From Anastrepha obliqua (taxonomy: Eukaryota; Arthropoda; Insecta; Diptera; Tephritidae), in assembly GCF_027943255.1 (NCBI RefSeq), contig NC_072893.1, positions 129,083,784 through 129,147,783 on the forward strand: DNA of 64,000 nucleotides, given 5' to 3'. Numbering within the stretch: position 1 is the first letter of the stretch; every line of letters begins with the position of its first letter. The notes under the pieces were generated by a model that saw nothing but the letters and a program-made list of their open reading frames with translations, made no database searches and was not told the DNA's origin. This document shows, in pieces, positions 1 to 11,262 of this stretch. A program made the position numbers and the translations under genes.

Positions 1-71
1 GCACTGGGCGTGTACTCGAGCAGTTGCGATACCAGATTGATAGCTTCTGTCGGAGTGCGTATACGGAAAAC
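1..71 (-). CDS. sgg: sgg kinase-core exon, [14 protein letters not shown]... (3' part cut by window edge)
   Basis: This is the last sgg exon reached before the window edge. On the minus strand an acceptor (ttttcacag) is followed by GTT TTC CGT ATA CGC ACT, reading [24 protein letters not shown]. This is the late C-lobe of the GSK-3 kinase domain, just after the HPWQK motif. The acceptor is phase 0 and fits the phase-0 donor of the exon at 2752-2945. The exon runs off the window at position 1, so the end of the kinase domain, the C-terminal tail, the stop codon and the polyadenylation site are all missing. Drosophila Shaggy has a nearly identical sequence here, so the identification is secure. 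Confidence 0.95.
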
Positions 72-3027
<2,956 letters not shown>

Positions 3028-3087
3028 TTATATTTTTATATAAAAAAATATGTGCACGCCTTTATTTATCACGATTATAAATTTATT

Positions 3088-3409
3088 CGGCCGCCGTAGT
3101 CGAATGGGTTGGTGCGTGACTACCATTCGCAATTCACTGAGAGAACGTCCGTTCGAATCTCGATGAAACACCAAAATGAAGAAAAACATTTTTCTAATAG
3201 CGGTCGCCCCTCGGCAGACAATGGCAAACTTCCGAGTGTATTTCTGCCATGAAAAAGCTCCTCATAAAAATATTTGCCGTTCGGAGTCGGCTTGAAACTG
3301 TAGGTCCCTCCATTTGTGGAACAACATCAAGAAGCACACCACAAATAGGAGGAGGAGCTCGGCCAAACACCCAAAAAGGGTGTACGCGCCAATTATATAT
3401 ATATATATA
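3088..3409 (+). mobile_element. tRNA-derived SINE, near complete
   Basis: The 5' end carries an A-box-like stretch (TAGTCGAATGG near 3097) and a B-box (GTTCGAATC at 3151-3159), the internal RNA polymerase III promoter of a tRNA-derived SINE. The body includes GCGGTCGCCCCTCGGCAGAC and CCATTTGTGGAACAACATCA. It ends in GGGTGTACGCGCCAATTA and a (TA)n tail at about 3392-3409. Related fragments lie at about 13490-13720, 19900-20055 and 58585-58665 in this window, so the family is dispersed. Such elements move using reverse transcriptase from a LINE; the partner LINE is not visible here. I associate this sequence type with tephritid fruit flies, from memory rather than a search. Confidence 0.8.
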
Positions 3410-3419
3410 AAAATTTATT

Positions 3420-3644
3420 CAAGGTGACATAAAAAAAATCACCCTATCGGAAGATTTATAATTTTTGTAAATGGCGTCGTAGGTCAATCATATTTGGCAC
3501 TGTGAACTAGACAGCTGCAGTACACAGACAAGTAATAGAGCGCGTAAAGGTCAAAATAAAGATTTCGATCACTCAAAAGCTTTTTTTATTTAGTAAAAAA
3601 GGTATTAAGAAACAAAATTGGTTAATTAATTTTGCGCTACCTTG
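3420..3644. mobile_element. Short MITE, CAAGGT...ACCTTG termini (copy 1)
   Basis: Imperfect terminal inverted repeats bound the element: CAAGGTGACATAAAA on the left and, read inverted, CAAGGTAGCGCAAAATTAAT on the right. Next to the left end is ATCACCCTATCGGAAGATTT. A second, shorter copy at about 7608-7735 shares the termini, the ATCACCCTA.CGGAA motif and the TTTAGTAAAAAA.GT segment. There is no coding capacity, so it must depend on a transposase in trans. I see no clear target-site duplication. Confidence 0.65.
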
Positions 3645-4232
3645 TACCTATATTCATTAGTTAAGTTTTTCTTTCTTTTTGTTAATATATTTCTGAGTTC
3701 AATTTTTGAATAAATCTCTGTTTATTTTTCTGTTTTCCTGTAAAAGTTTGAAAAAAAATTTTTTTTTTCATAAAATGGTAATATAATCCTTTAAGAATAT
3801 GTTAAAAAAAAATTTAGAATGTAAATTAAAGTAGCCGATTGAGAAGCCCCGCTGCGACATTCCTGGAAGAATGCACATCCGCCATTTTAAATGATTAAAA
3901 TACAATTTTTTTTTTATTATTTTAATATTTAAATAAACTGTATGCCAATTTTGAAAAAAATATACTGGCTTCTTCATTTTAAATAATTTTAATGAAAATC
4001 AGGGAAAATATGGCCGTTTACAGGTACCTGCCCCCTTAATTTTTTTAATAAGTTTTTTGTTTTTTAAATCAAACACATTTGATATTGATATTGAGCTTCA
4101 AGTACTACACTATTCCAAGGTAATTTGGAATTTTTTTATGCAAAATTTTTTATGGATTGTCGGATCTTAAAGAATGGCGCATCGGTGTTTTTGTTTGATA
4201 TTGTTTTTTAGCAAATTTGTTCTTCCTCTTAC

Positions 4233-4470
4233 CAATTTTTGTAGTGTAATTGATGGCGCCAAATATTAACTCCGGTGCACGATAATATCGCGAGCAAATA
4301 TATGATACATTCGGTTCGCCATGCAATAACTGTTTGGCGCTGCCGAAATCGCATAATTTCAGCACAGCCGTTTCTGGATCCAAGAGCAGATTTTGTGGTT
4401 TGATATCACGATGACAGATACCCAAGGAGTGGATGTAGGCCAAACTTCTGAACAGTTGATACATATAGAG
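4233..4470 (-). CDS. sgg: sgg kinase-core exon, [10 protein letters not shown]...NYTTKI (catalytic and activation loops)
   Basis: This exon carries the catalytic centre: [10 protein letters not shown] (catalytic Asp and the priming-site Arg), [10 protein letters not shown] (Mg-binding DFG and the priming-site Lys), then [13 protein letters not shown], with the activation-loop tyrosine in SYICS and the APE motif. It ends in INYTTKI plus one base of the next Asp codon. The acceptor is cccatcaccag and the donor is ATT G|GTAAGA. The length of 238 nt equals 79 codons plus one base, in phase with the exon at 2752-2945. GSK-3 prefers substrates already phosphorylated at the +4 position, and the Arg/Arg/Lys pocket that reads this phosphate is intact here and in the exon at 6132-6215. 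No residue that I would expect is missing. Confidence 0.98.
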
Positions 4471-4678
4471 CTGGTGATGGGCAAGAGAAAAAAAAGAGAT
4501 TACGGCGATTAGATAAAAAAAAATATGGGCTAACATTTAGCCATGCTCTTTAAAGAAGAAAACAAGCTTTTAAGGTATTAAATGTTTCATTGAACATTCC
4601 TATAGTATTTGTAACTCATTTGAATGAATGAAATGTCCAAAAATTTCAATATCAATTGGGAAACAAATTTTCACTTAC

Positions 4679-4789
4679 CCGTATAAAATTAATTGGTATC
4701 GTTTGCTTAGTTTTGGCATATTGACGTGCCACTTTGTATACGGTTTCTGGTATATATTCGAGTACTAAATTCAAAAACACCTCATCACG
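4679..4789 (-). CDS. sgg: sgg kinase-core exon, [22 protein letters not shown]...INFIR
   Basis: This exon has exactly 37 codons (111 nt) and is phase 0 at both ends. It encodes [18 protein letters not shown], the hinge region (LEYIPETVY) that contacts ATP, followed by [19 protein letters not shown]. The acceptor is caatattacag and the donor CGG|GTAAGTG. The downstream intron (4471-4678, 208 bp) is the shortest between core exons. There is no frameshift or substitution that would affect function. The reading frame runs past both splice sites into intron, so the exon is defined by its splice sites and by homology. Confidence 0.98.
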
Positions 4790-6131
4790 CTGTAATATTG
4801 GAGAAGAAAGAGAGAGTAAAGAGAGCAAACACACATATTAAAATAAACTGTTAATAATTAAAAAGCGAAATGGTCACAAAATTAGTGCACATTTAGCGAT
4901 TTTCGAATGGCAAACGATTGATAAAATGAAAACAATTCGAAATTGGTGGGGAGGAAAAAAAACGAAATGCGGGGATAAAACATTTATGTAATTGTGTTCT
5001 TTTGCTGTTTGCTTATTACTTCTATGCCGAGTATTAGGTAACACAAATAGCACTAAATTGTACTAATATTTACACTGCGAAGTTGTTAAAATTTTTTATT
5101 GTTTTTTTGTTTGCATAATTGGATAGTGGCCCGAGCAGTAAATTTCAAGTGTGGCGAGCGTAGAAGAAAAAAAAGAAAGCAGTGTATTTTTATATACAAT
5201 ACAATTGTTTTTGCATTTTTTGTACATTTTTTACTGCAACGAGCATTTGTTGTAGATTAGCGATTTGTTTAGATTTAAAAAATTACTGTTAGCACTAACA
5301 AATTAAATGTCTTGATGACATGAGTAATATTTAATTTTTGTTTGCAGTTATTGTTGTTGGCAGTCATGCTGCCTATTTATTAATTTGAAATTTTCTTATC
5401 GATGAGATGAGTTTCTAAAATATTTGATATTTTACATTAGTGTGTTGCATGTAACACTTTCTAGCTACCTGCGGTTTAAGGACACTGGCGAAGATGCCAA
5501 TATCGATCGGGAATTCAGCTAACTGCATTTATATTTTAGTATGCATTTTTTAAAGTTGTATTGGAAAGTTGACAAAAATTTGCAAGAATTTGCGCGTGCA
5601 TTACAGAATTTTTTGTTTTTTTGTTTTGTTTTAGTTTTTGCGAATTTCATTTTCGAAAATGCATATTTTTGCGTTTTTAAGCGCAGTTGAGTAGCACATA
5701 TAATTATAAATATAAAAAAGAATTCATATATTAGATTAAAAACATAAAAAATCGATAGACATAGGTTTTTGTTTTCTTTTTTTTTTGGAATGTTGTATGA
5801 AACTTTGGAAAAAAAGGAACGCAGAAAGGGAGTGAAGTCACTGAAATGTGATGAAATTGCAGTTATGAGTTGACTGAACATTTTTGGTTCTCTGCTTGTA
5901 CTTTTCATGCCAAATAATGAGCACATGATTTGAAGAGTTGCAATTGAAATTTGTGCCTATTTGTCTTCGTTGAATTCACACTCAAGAGAGTGTCGTGGAG
6001 TTGCTGGGCATAGGTTATTGAGCGTGTAGATGTTATGTCTCTCATTAATGTGTTGTTGTTAGTAGCGCGCGTGGGTGCGTTTATTTATTAGCTAATTTTT
6101 TTACAATTAATACTTTCTCAAACGAACTCAC
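4790..6131. other. sgg intron, 1.34 kb
   Basis: AT-rich intron between the SSGEK and RDEVFL exons. I see no repeats of note and no coding signal. The open frame at 5519-5926 is Lys/Phe-rich read-through of AT-rich DNA and has no splice context. Confidence 0.75.
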
Positions 6132-6215
6132 CTTTTCACCACTCGAATAGAAAAAATACAAAAGTTTTACAATGTTACAATGCTCCAGTTTGCGCATAAT
6201 TTGCAATTCACGATT
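6132..6215 (-). CDS. sgg: sgg kinase-core exon, [16 protein letters not shown]...SSGEK
   Basis: This exon has 28 codons (84 nt), phase 0 at both ends. It encodes [20 protein letters not shown] and [11 protein letters not shown] starts helix C; its Arg is the third member of the primed-substrate phosphate pocket and its Glu pairs with the ATP-binding lysine. [14 protein letters not shown] is the following N-lobe sheet. The acceptor is gattctacag read 3' of a modest pyrimidine tract (tttctttctacag), and the donor is AAG|GTGAGT-like (GTGAG). It is an exact family match with no defects. Confidence 0.98.
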
Positions 6216-7270
6216 CTGTAGAAAGAAAGAAATTAAAAACTTGTTAGACAAAAAAAATTTTAATATTTATTATCTGTGCAATATTTTTTTATTATTTATA
6301 TTTATTAACAAACAAAAATATTCTTGAACAAAGTAAATCTTCAACATTTTAAGTATAAAGCAACCTTACAATTATTATATCAATCATCGCGGTAAACTTA
6401 TAGAAACTGGCTTTAATGAAGACATTGACACTAACATTCCTTGTTTTTTTTTTTTTTTTTTTTTGTTATAATTCATCTTGTATTTTCATGTATTGAATTC
6501 GTTAAAGTTACTAACATAATTCATTAAAAACTACGATACTACATTATCCTTCAGCTTTATTATTACTTGAATTTTCATCATCCCTAAGCTCTTTTAAATT
6601 GGTGTTTAAAAAACCAACTGCCGCTCGAGGTTAGAAACTAAGCCATTTTCAATAATGCGTTATAAAACTATATTTGTAAGAGAAACTCAAGGCGCATACG
6701 ACAAATAGAAAGCAACTCTTGGTGGAACACCTAGATTTTTTCTAAAATATGAAATTTGAAATTTTTATGAAACCAAATTTTTTTTTAATATTTTATGCAT
6801 TTGAAATTTTATGAAAAAAAAAAAAATATTTTTTAATATTTTGTACATTTGAAATTTTTTTGATTTTTTTTATATTTTGTACATGAAATTTTTATGAGTT
6901 TTTTTGTACAAAATTTGAAATTTTTGTAAAATTATCTAGTTTTATATTTTGTACAAAGTTTAAAATTTTTGTAAAAATTTTCAATTTTTTGTCTTTTTTT
7001 TTGTACAAAGGTTACTGTTCTACCATATTTTTATAAAAAAATAAGAAAAATATACAAATTTTACTAGTTGTTGTTTTTGCGAATTTGTAGTGGTGAAATT
7101 ATTTTTACCGCCATTTGTTTATCCATGAAAATGTTCTTCGATGAAAATGTCTTTCTTTCAAATCTATTTGCTCGCTTTCTTGTCAATTATTTCGATTTAA
7201 ATTTTTTGCTCGTTTTTTTTAATACGCTTAAGATACGCACTTTTAACTTTTTTTTTTAATAAATACTCAC
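6216..7270. other. sgg intron with degenerate AT-rich repeats
   Basis: This 1.06-kb intron contains a T run at about 6446-6464. From 6755 to 7010 there is a degenerate repeat built on ATTTTGTACA and TTGAAATTTTT. No coding signal is present. The plus-strand open frame at 7068-7259 is read-through of this low-complexity DNA. Confidence 0.75.
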
Positions 7271-7461
7271 CTTAAATCGCCTGTCTTGTAAAACTTTTTT
7301 GATAGCTACCAGCTCACCGGTATCGCACAATTTCGCTTGAAACACCACACCGAAACTGCCATTGCCGATCACCTTGGTATCTGTGTAGGAAACTTCTTGC
7401 ACGCGATCCGTACCTTGACCAGGTGTGGCAACGACTGTTGTAATCTTGGAGCCATCTCTGC
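7271..7461 (-). CDS. sgg: sgg first constitutive kinase exon, [20 protein letters not shown]...
   Basis: The exon starts with the last two bases of a split codon (GC) and has 63 full codons. [20 protein letters not shown] leads into [20 protein letters not shown], with the glycine-rich loop GNGSFG at about residues 32-37 and VAIKK, the ATP-binding lysine, at 51-55. It ends in VLQDRRFK. The acceptor is caaccactcag|GC and the donor AAG|GTGAGT. The leading GC means any upstream exon must donate one base (phase 1). In Drosophila the short isoform donates A, giving Ser-RDG. Every N-terminal module found in this window ends in phase 1 and so fits here. This is the junction between alternative N-termini and the kinase core. 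Confidence 0.97.
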
Positions 7462-7607
7462 CTGAGTGGTTGAAAAAAGAAGATAAACATTTTGTTAAAA
7501 AAATTAAGTTACAAAATGGAATATGGAATATGAACGAATGAAATTTGCGAGAATTTTAAATAATGCAAGTTACTTATGTATATGTTAAGGTAAGGCAAAA
7601 GTTTCTG

Positions 7608-7735
7608 GAAGGTGGCGCAAAATTAATCACCCTAACGGAAAATTCATAATTTTTGTCTTTTTTTTAAATCATTTTTGTTTTTTTAGTAAAAAAAAGTTAT
7701 TCAAAAACAAAAATGGATTATTAATTTGGCGCCTA
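7608..7735. mobile_element. Short MITE (copy 2 of the family at 3420)
   Basis: GGTGGCGCAAAATTAATCAC on the left and, inverted, GGCGCCAAATTAATAATCC on the right are the imperfect ends. ATCACCCTAACGGAAAATTC resembles the matching stretch of the copy at 3420-3644. This copy lacks about 100 bp of the interior of copy 1. It is non-coding. Confidence 0.6.
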
Positions 7736-7856
7736 AAGTAACACAAAAAATTCAGCAACTCGGTGACAATGTGGTTTAGTGAGATTGCACGAAAACGGCT
7801 TGTAAACCGTTTAAAATTTGGTTGGTAATTAAGCGAAGGCTTTGTCTTAAACTTAA

Positions 7857-9301
7857 GGGGGGGGTAACGTTAATTCATGGAAAAAAAGGCACATTTTTAT
7901 GATGTCACAATTAAAATTTATTCGTCAAATCTTTTACTACATAAAACTATAGCATTTGAAGTATATTTTGTGAAATTTTCATGCAAAAATATTTAAAAAT
8001 ACGGCAATGGCAGAAATTATTCGGACGCATCTAAAAAAAAAAAGTAGTTTTGCGGTGCCCCTCATAACTCGGTGTTAAGGGGTTAGGTGGGTTTGAAAAT
8101 TTCATCGATTTTTTTTTTGTCTTATTAAATAGTATAATATGTTTAAAATATTCTCCTACAATTTCAAATTGATCCGAGTAAAGTTCTACGAGATAGACCC
8201 TTCAGAAGTTCCGCCCATCAGGCCATGTCAGTGCAGCGTTTCGCAGGTATACGCGTTTATCTCAAAACTCGATTTTTTAAGTCGGTGGACACGATTTCTC
8301 GAAAAGTTATGAAGCGATTTTGTTCAAATTTTGCACACATCTTTGGAATAACATTATCAAGTTATTGAACGAAGGATTTTTTTTTATTTTTATTACAACT
8401 AATTTTTTCGAGCCAACACATGACGAAAATTTGACCAAAAAATGTGTTTTTTTGTTCAAAGTCTGTCAAAAATTCAAATTAAATTTTATTTTTTTTTTCC
8501 TTCGTCCAGTAACGAGATTTGTCCATGTACTAACGAAATATTTTTGGTTTTTTGATTTTAAATGAACCAATAATGAGTTATGCTGTCCACGGCAAGAGCA
8601 TTTTTTTGTGAGACGTTAAGGGAGATGAGGTACCAACGGCTGAGTCTTCGGAATTTTTAAATAAAAATTTCACAAAATACTGTTTAAATATGTATCTTTG
8701 ATATGCTGAATTGTTTAAATAAAATATATGATTGTATATATTTAAAAAAAAATAGTAAAAATACCCTTTTTTTGAACCTCTGTAACCCACCTAACCCCTT
8801 AAATCATCTGAAATCAAAAAACCAAAGTTATTTCGTTAGATAATCGTTTTCTCCGGGTAATGCCGAGAGCGTTTATTGAAATTAAAAATTTTTCGATTTT
8901 TGGGAACACGTTAAAGTCAAAAACACGATTTTCGCGTAAAAAATCGGTGAATTAGTTACCGTAAAAACCAAAAGTATCAACAAATTCGAAAAAAACTCTT
9001 CGGCGTTACCTTGTAAAACATCTACAGAAAAAGTGTTCAAAATTTCAAAAGGATCAGTGCAGTAGTTTCAAAGTTATGAGGGGCACCGACTTTGAAAACG
9101 TAAGTTGTGGGAAAAACGATTTAACGCTAACGCTAAACGCGGTTGAGCCAGGTAGGTAGCAACACTTACATGGCTGTATCTTTGTAAGTTTTGCTCCGAT
9201 TCATCTAAAATTTTCGCAGAATATTCTTGAAAGGTTCTTCATTTAAAAAATCAAATAAAAAAAAATGCAAAAAAAAAAATTTAAAAACGTTACCCCCCCC
9301 C
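7857..9301. mobile_element. TTAA-flanked inverted-repeat element (host of a nested element)
   Basis: The ends are GGGGGGGGTAACGTT (7857) and AACGTTACCCCCCCCC (to 9301), both flanked by TTAA (7853-7856 and 9302-9305). TTAA target duplication is the signature of piggyBac-superfamily transposition. Subterminal sequences are also inverted: GGTGCCCCTCATAACT near 8054 matches AGTTATGAGGGGCACC near 9073. Without the nested element (8079-8798) the host is about 720 bp. It encodes no transposase and is a non-autonomous element. Confidence 0.75.
8079..8798. mobile_element. Nested TTAA-flanked inverted-repeat element
   Basis: The element begins GGGGTTAGGTGGGTT and ends AACCCACCTAACCCC, flanked by TTAA at 8075-8078 and 8799-8802. 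It sits inside the element at 7857-9301, so it inserted later. The interior is AT-rich with no transposase. The open frames at 8320-8565 and 8578-8790 are read-through. Its terminal sequence differs from the host's, so the two belong to different families that share TTAA targeting. Confidence 0.75.
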
Positions 9302-9680
9302 TTAAAAGTATATTACATATATTATATGACGTGGCCATGTGGACTTTTAAAAGTCGTCATATTTTTACATATAAATATTAGGAGCCATATTTTGAATAAA
9401 AATAGTGAAACCTGAAATAGATCAAATATCTACATCTTTTATTTTAAACCAACATCTGGGCGCGTCTTATGTTGACAATTAGTTGATATTAAATTTTTTA
9501 AAATAAAATACATTTTTTTTATAATATATATTATATATTATTTTTATTATATACTTTTTATATAAATGTTTTCATAAATTTTTTTATTTTTGTGTTTATA
9601 ATTATTTTTTTGTTTATTTATTTTATTGTTAAAATTTTTTTTTATAATTTTTTTTTTTATTATTTTCTTTGGGTTGGTGT

Positions 9681-10585
9681 CGAAATTCTGTATGTACAAA
9701 ATTCTAAAAACAAAATTCTGCTTTTTAAAATTCTGCTTTTTTAAAATTCTGCTTTTTTAAAATTCTGCTTTCTAAAATTCTGCTTTCAAAATTCTGTATT
9801 ACAAAATTCTGTATTAAAATATAATGTTAGCAATGTTAAAGAGGTAATGTAATTATTTAATTTATTATTATTATTATTTTTTATTATTATTCGAGATATT
9901 AAATAAAAAATAATAATAATAATAATAATATTTTTTTCTTCAGTTTCGATAGAATCCACAGTATTTTTGCGTAGAACTTCTTTTCGCGTGGGCGACCTTC
10001 GGCCGCGCTTCAAAAAAATAACCCTCATCAGTCCAACTCCGGCTACGCAATCCACCGTATTTTTGCGTAGAACTCCTTTTCGCGTGGGCGACCTTCGGCC
10101 GCGCTTCAAAAAAATAACCCTCACCAGTCCAACTCCGGCTACGCAATCCACAGTATTTTTGCGTAGAATTCCTTTTCGCGTGGGCGACCTTCGGCCGTGC
10201 TTCAAAAAAATAACCCTCATCAGTCCAACTCCGGCTACGCAATCCACCGTATTTTTGCGTAGAACTCTTCTAAAAAAACGAACAGCTGCGAAGAATTATT
10301 AAGAAAAGAAATGAATTAAGTCACACTACATATTTAAAAAGAATTTCAAAAAATATTGTAATTGGCTAAACTAAAATATTGTTATCGCTTAAACATGTAC
10401 CTCAAAATCACAAAATTTAAATAAAGCAGAATTTTTCGCATTAAACATGCAGAATTTTGAAAAAGCAGAATTTTAGAAAGCAGAATTTTAGAAAGCAGAA
10501 TTTTAAAAAGCAGAATTTTAAAAACGCAGAATTTTTTTGCAATATACAGAATTTTGTCATCCAGAATTTTGTAATACAGAATAAT
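9681..10585. repeat. Large inverted array of AAAATTCTGC units flanking 96-bp tandem repeats
   Basis: The left arm (about 9681-9815) is a run of (A)AAATTCTGCTTT units. The right arm (about 10426-10585) is a run of AAAGCAGAATTTT units, the exact inverse. Between them are a (TAA/TTA)n stretch (about 9855-9930) and a GC-richer tandem array (9961-10265). The whole block could fold into a long hairpin. I do not recognise the family. It resembles a non-autonomous, satellite-bearing foldback element. Confidence 0.75.
9961..10265 (+). repeat. 96-bp tandem repeat, three full units plus a partial
   Basis: GTATTTTTGCGTAGAA recurs at 9961, 10057, 10153 and 10249, giving an exact 96-bp period. Each unit contains TTTTCGCGTGGGCGACCTTC, GGCCG(C/T)GCTTCAAAAAAATA and CCAACTCCGGCTACGCAATC. 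Copies differ at only a few positions, so the array is recently homogenised. The unit is much more GC-rich than its surroundings. Because 96 is divisible by three, all frames give repetitive open frames that should not be called genes. Confidence 0.9.
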
Positions 10586-11142
10586 GACACGCTCCCTTTT
10601 CTTTTTATTCCCTTTTTTATTATTATTTTTATTATCATATCATTTTTATTATTCCTTTTCTATCAAAATTTTTTATTATTTCTTTATTAATTTTTTTTCA
10701 TTATTTTTTTATTCATTTTTCTTTTTATTAAAATAACTCGGCCGCTTGATTTTGCATATTATTATAAATCCCCTTAATCTTTGTTAGATTTCTATGTTAC
10801 ATGCCTACATTATAATTGAGCAACATGAAACCACACCTTAATAAACCACAAAATGTACGAAAATTCCATCACGCTATAGTCTGCTTTTCCCCAAAAAAGC
10901 TACCAACAAAAAGGTGATTTAAATAATGCATATCTGAAAATGTTGTTACTGGCGCTTATGCCATTTTAAAAGTAATCAAATTTCAGTTGAATTGAAATTA
11001 GTTCATCCATTTCCCTTCCATTTTTTACTCATTTATCAAACGTCAAAATCTGTAGAATTAACACTTGCATACTTCCACTTTTCCACATTCACATTCACAT
11101 TCACACTTTCTATTCTAATACACTCGTTTTAAATTCAATTAC

Positions 11143-11262
11143 CTATCGTCTCCCAGGCACCTTCCAATTTCTCTTTCGACGGGTCGATTTCTTTTGGAAT
11201 AGAATTCGCTACACTGTGCTCAGGCCATAGGCCATTCAATTTACCAATTAGCTGTCGCATAC
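11143..11262 (-). CDS. sgg: Candidate sgg cassette exon C (GMRQLIGKLNGLWPEHS...WETIG)
   Basis: Acceptor cttaag is followed by GT ATG CGA CAG, and the exon ends ATA G before donor GTAATT. That is 120 nt: two bases, 39 codons, one base. It reads MRQLIGKLNGLWPEHSVANS then IPKEIDPSKEKLEGAWETI. The frame is open, charged and non-repetitive, unlike the neighbouring DNA. Phase 1 at both ends means it can be included or skipped between an upstream module (A, B or D) and the kinase exon at 7271-7461 without changing frame. Inclusion would give ...WETI-G-RDGSK. The ATG at 11258-11260 could also serve as a start if the exon is 5'-terminal. I infer it belongs to sgg from strand, position and phase, and recall no defined domain for it. 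Confidence 0.65.

Larger units (their letters stand above)
7462..11142. other. sgg intron, 3.7 kb, packed with transposable elements
   Basis: This intron holds a short MITE (7608-7735), a TTAA-flanked element with a second one nested in it (7857-9301), an AT-rich spacer (9480-9680), and an inverted AATTCTG array enclosing 96-bp tandem repeats (9681-10585). The rest is AT-rich unique DNA. I find no coding exon. The open frames at 9786-10302 on both strands come from the 96-bp repeat, whose length is a multiple of three. Confidence 0.75.

Noticed and set aside
9786..10302. Overlapping open frames of 153, 100 and 111 codons on both strands
   Set aside because: They are produced by the 96-bp tandem repeat, divisible by three, which keeps several frames open; the peptides are 32-residue repeats with no domain.
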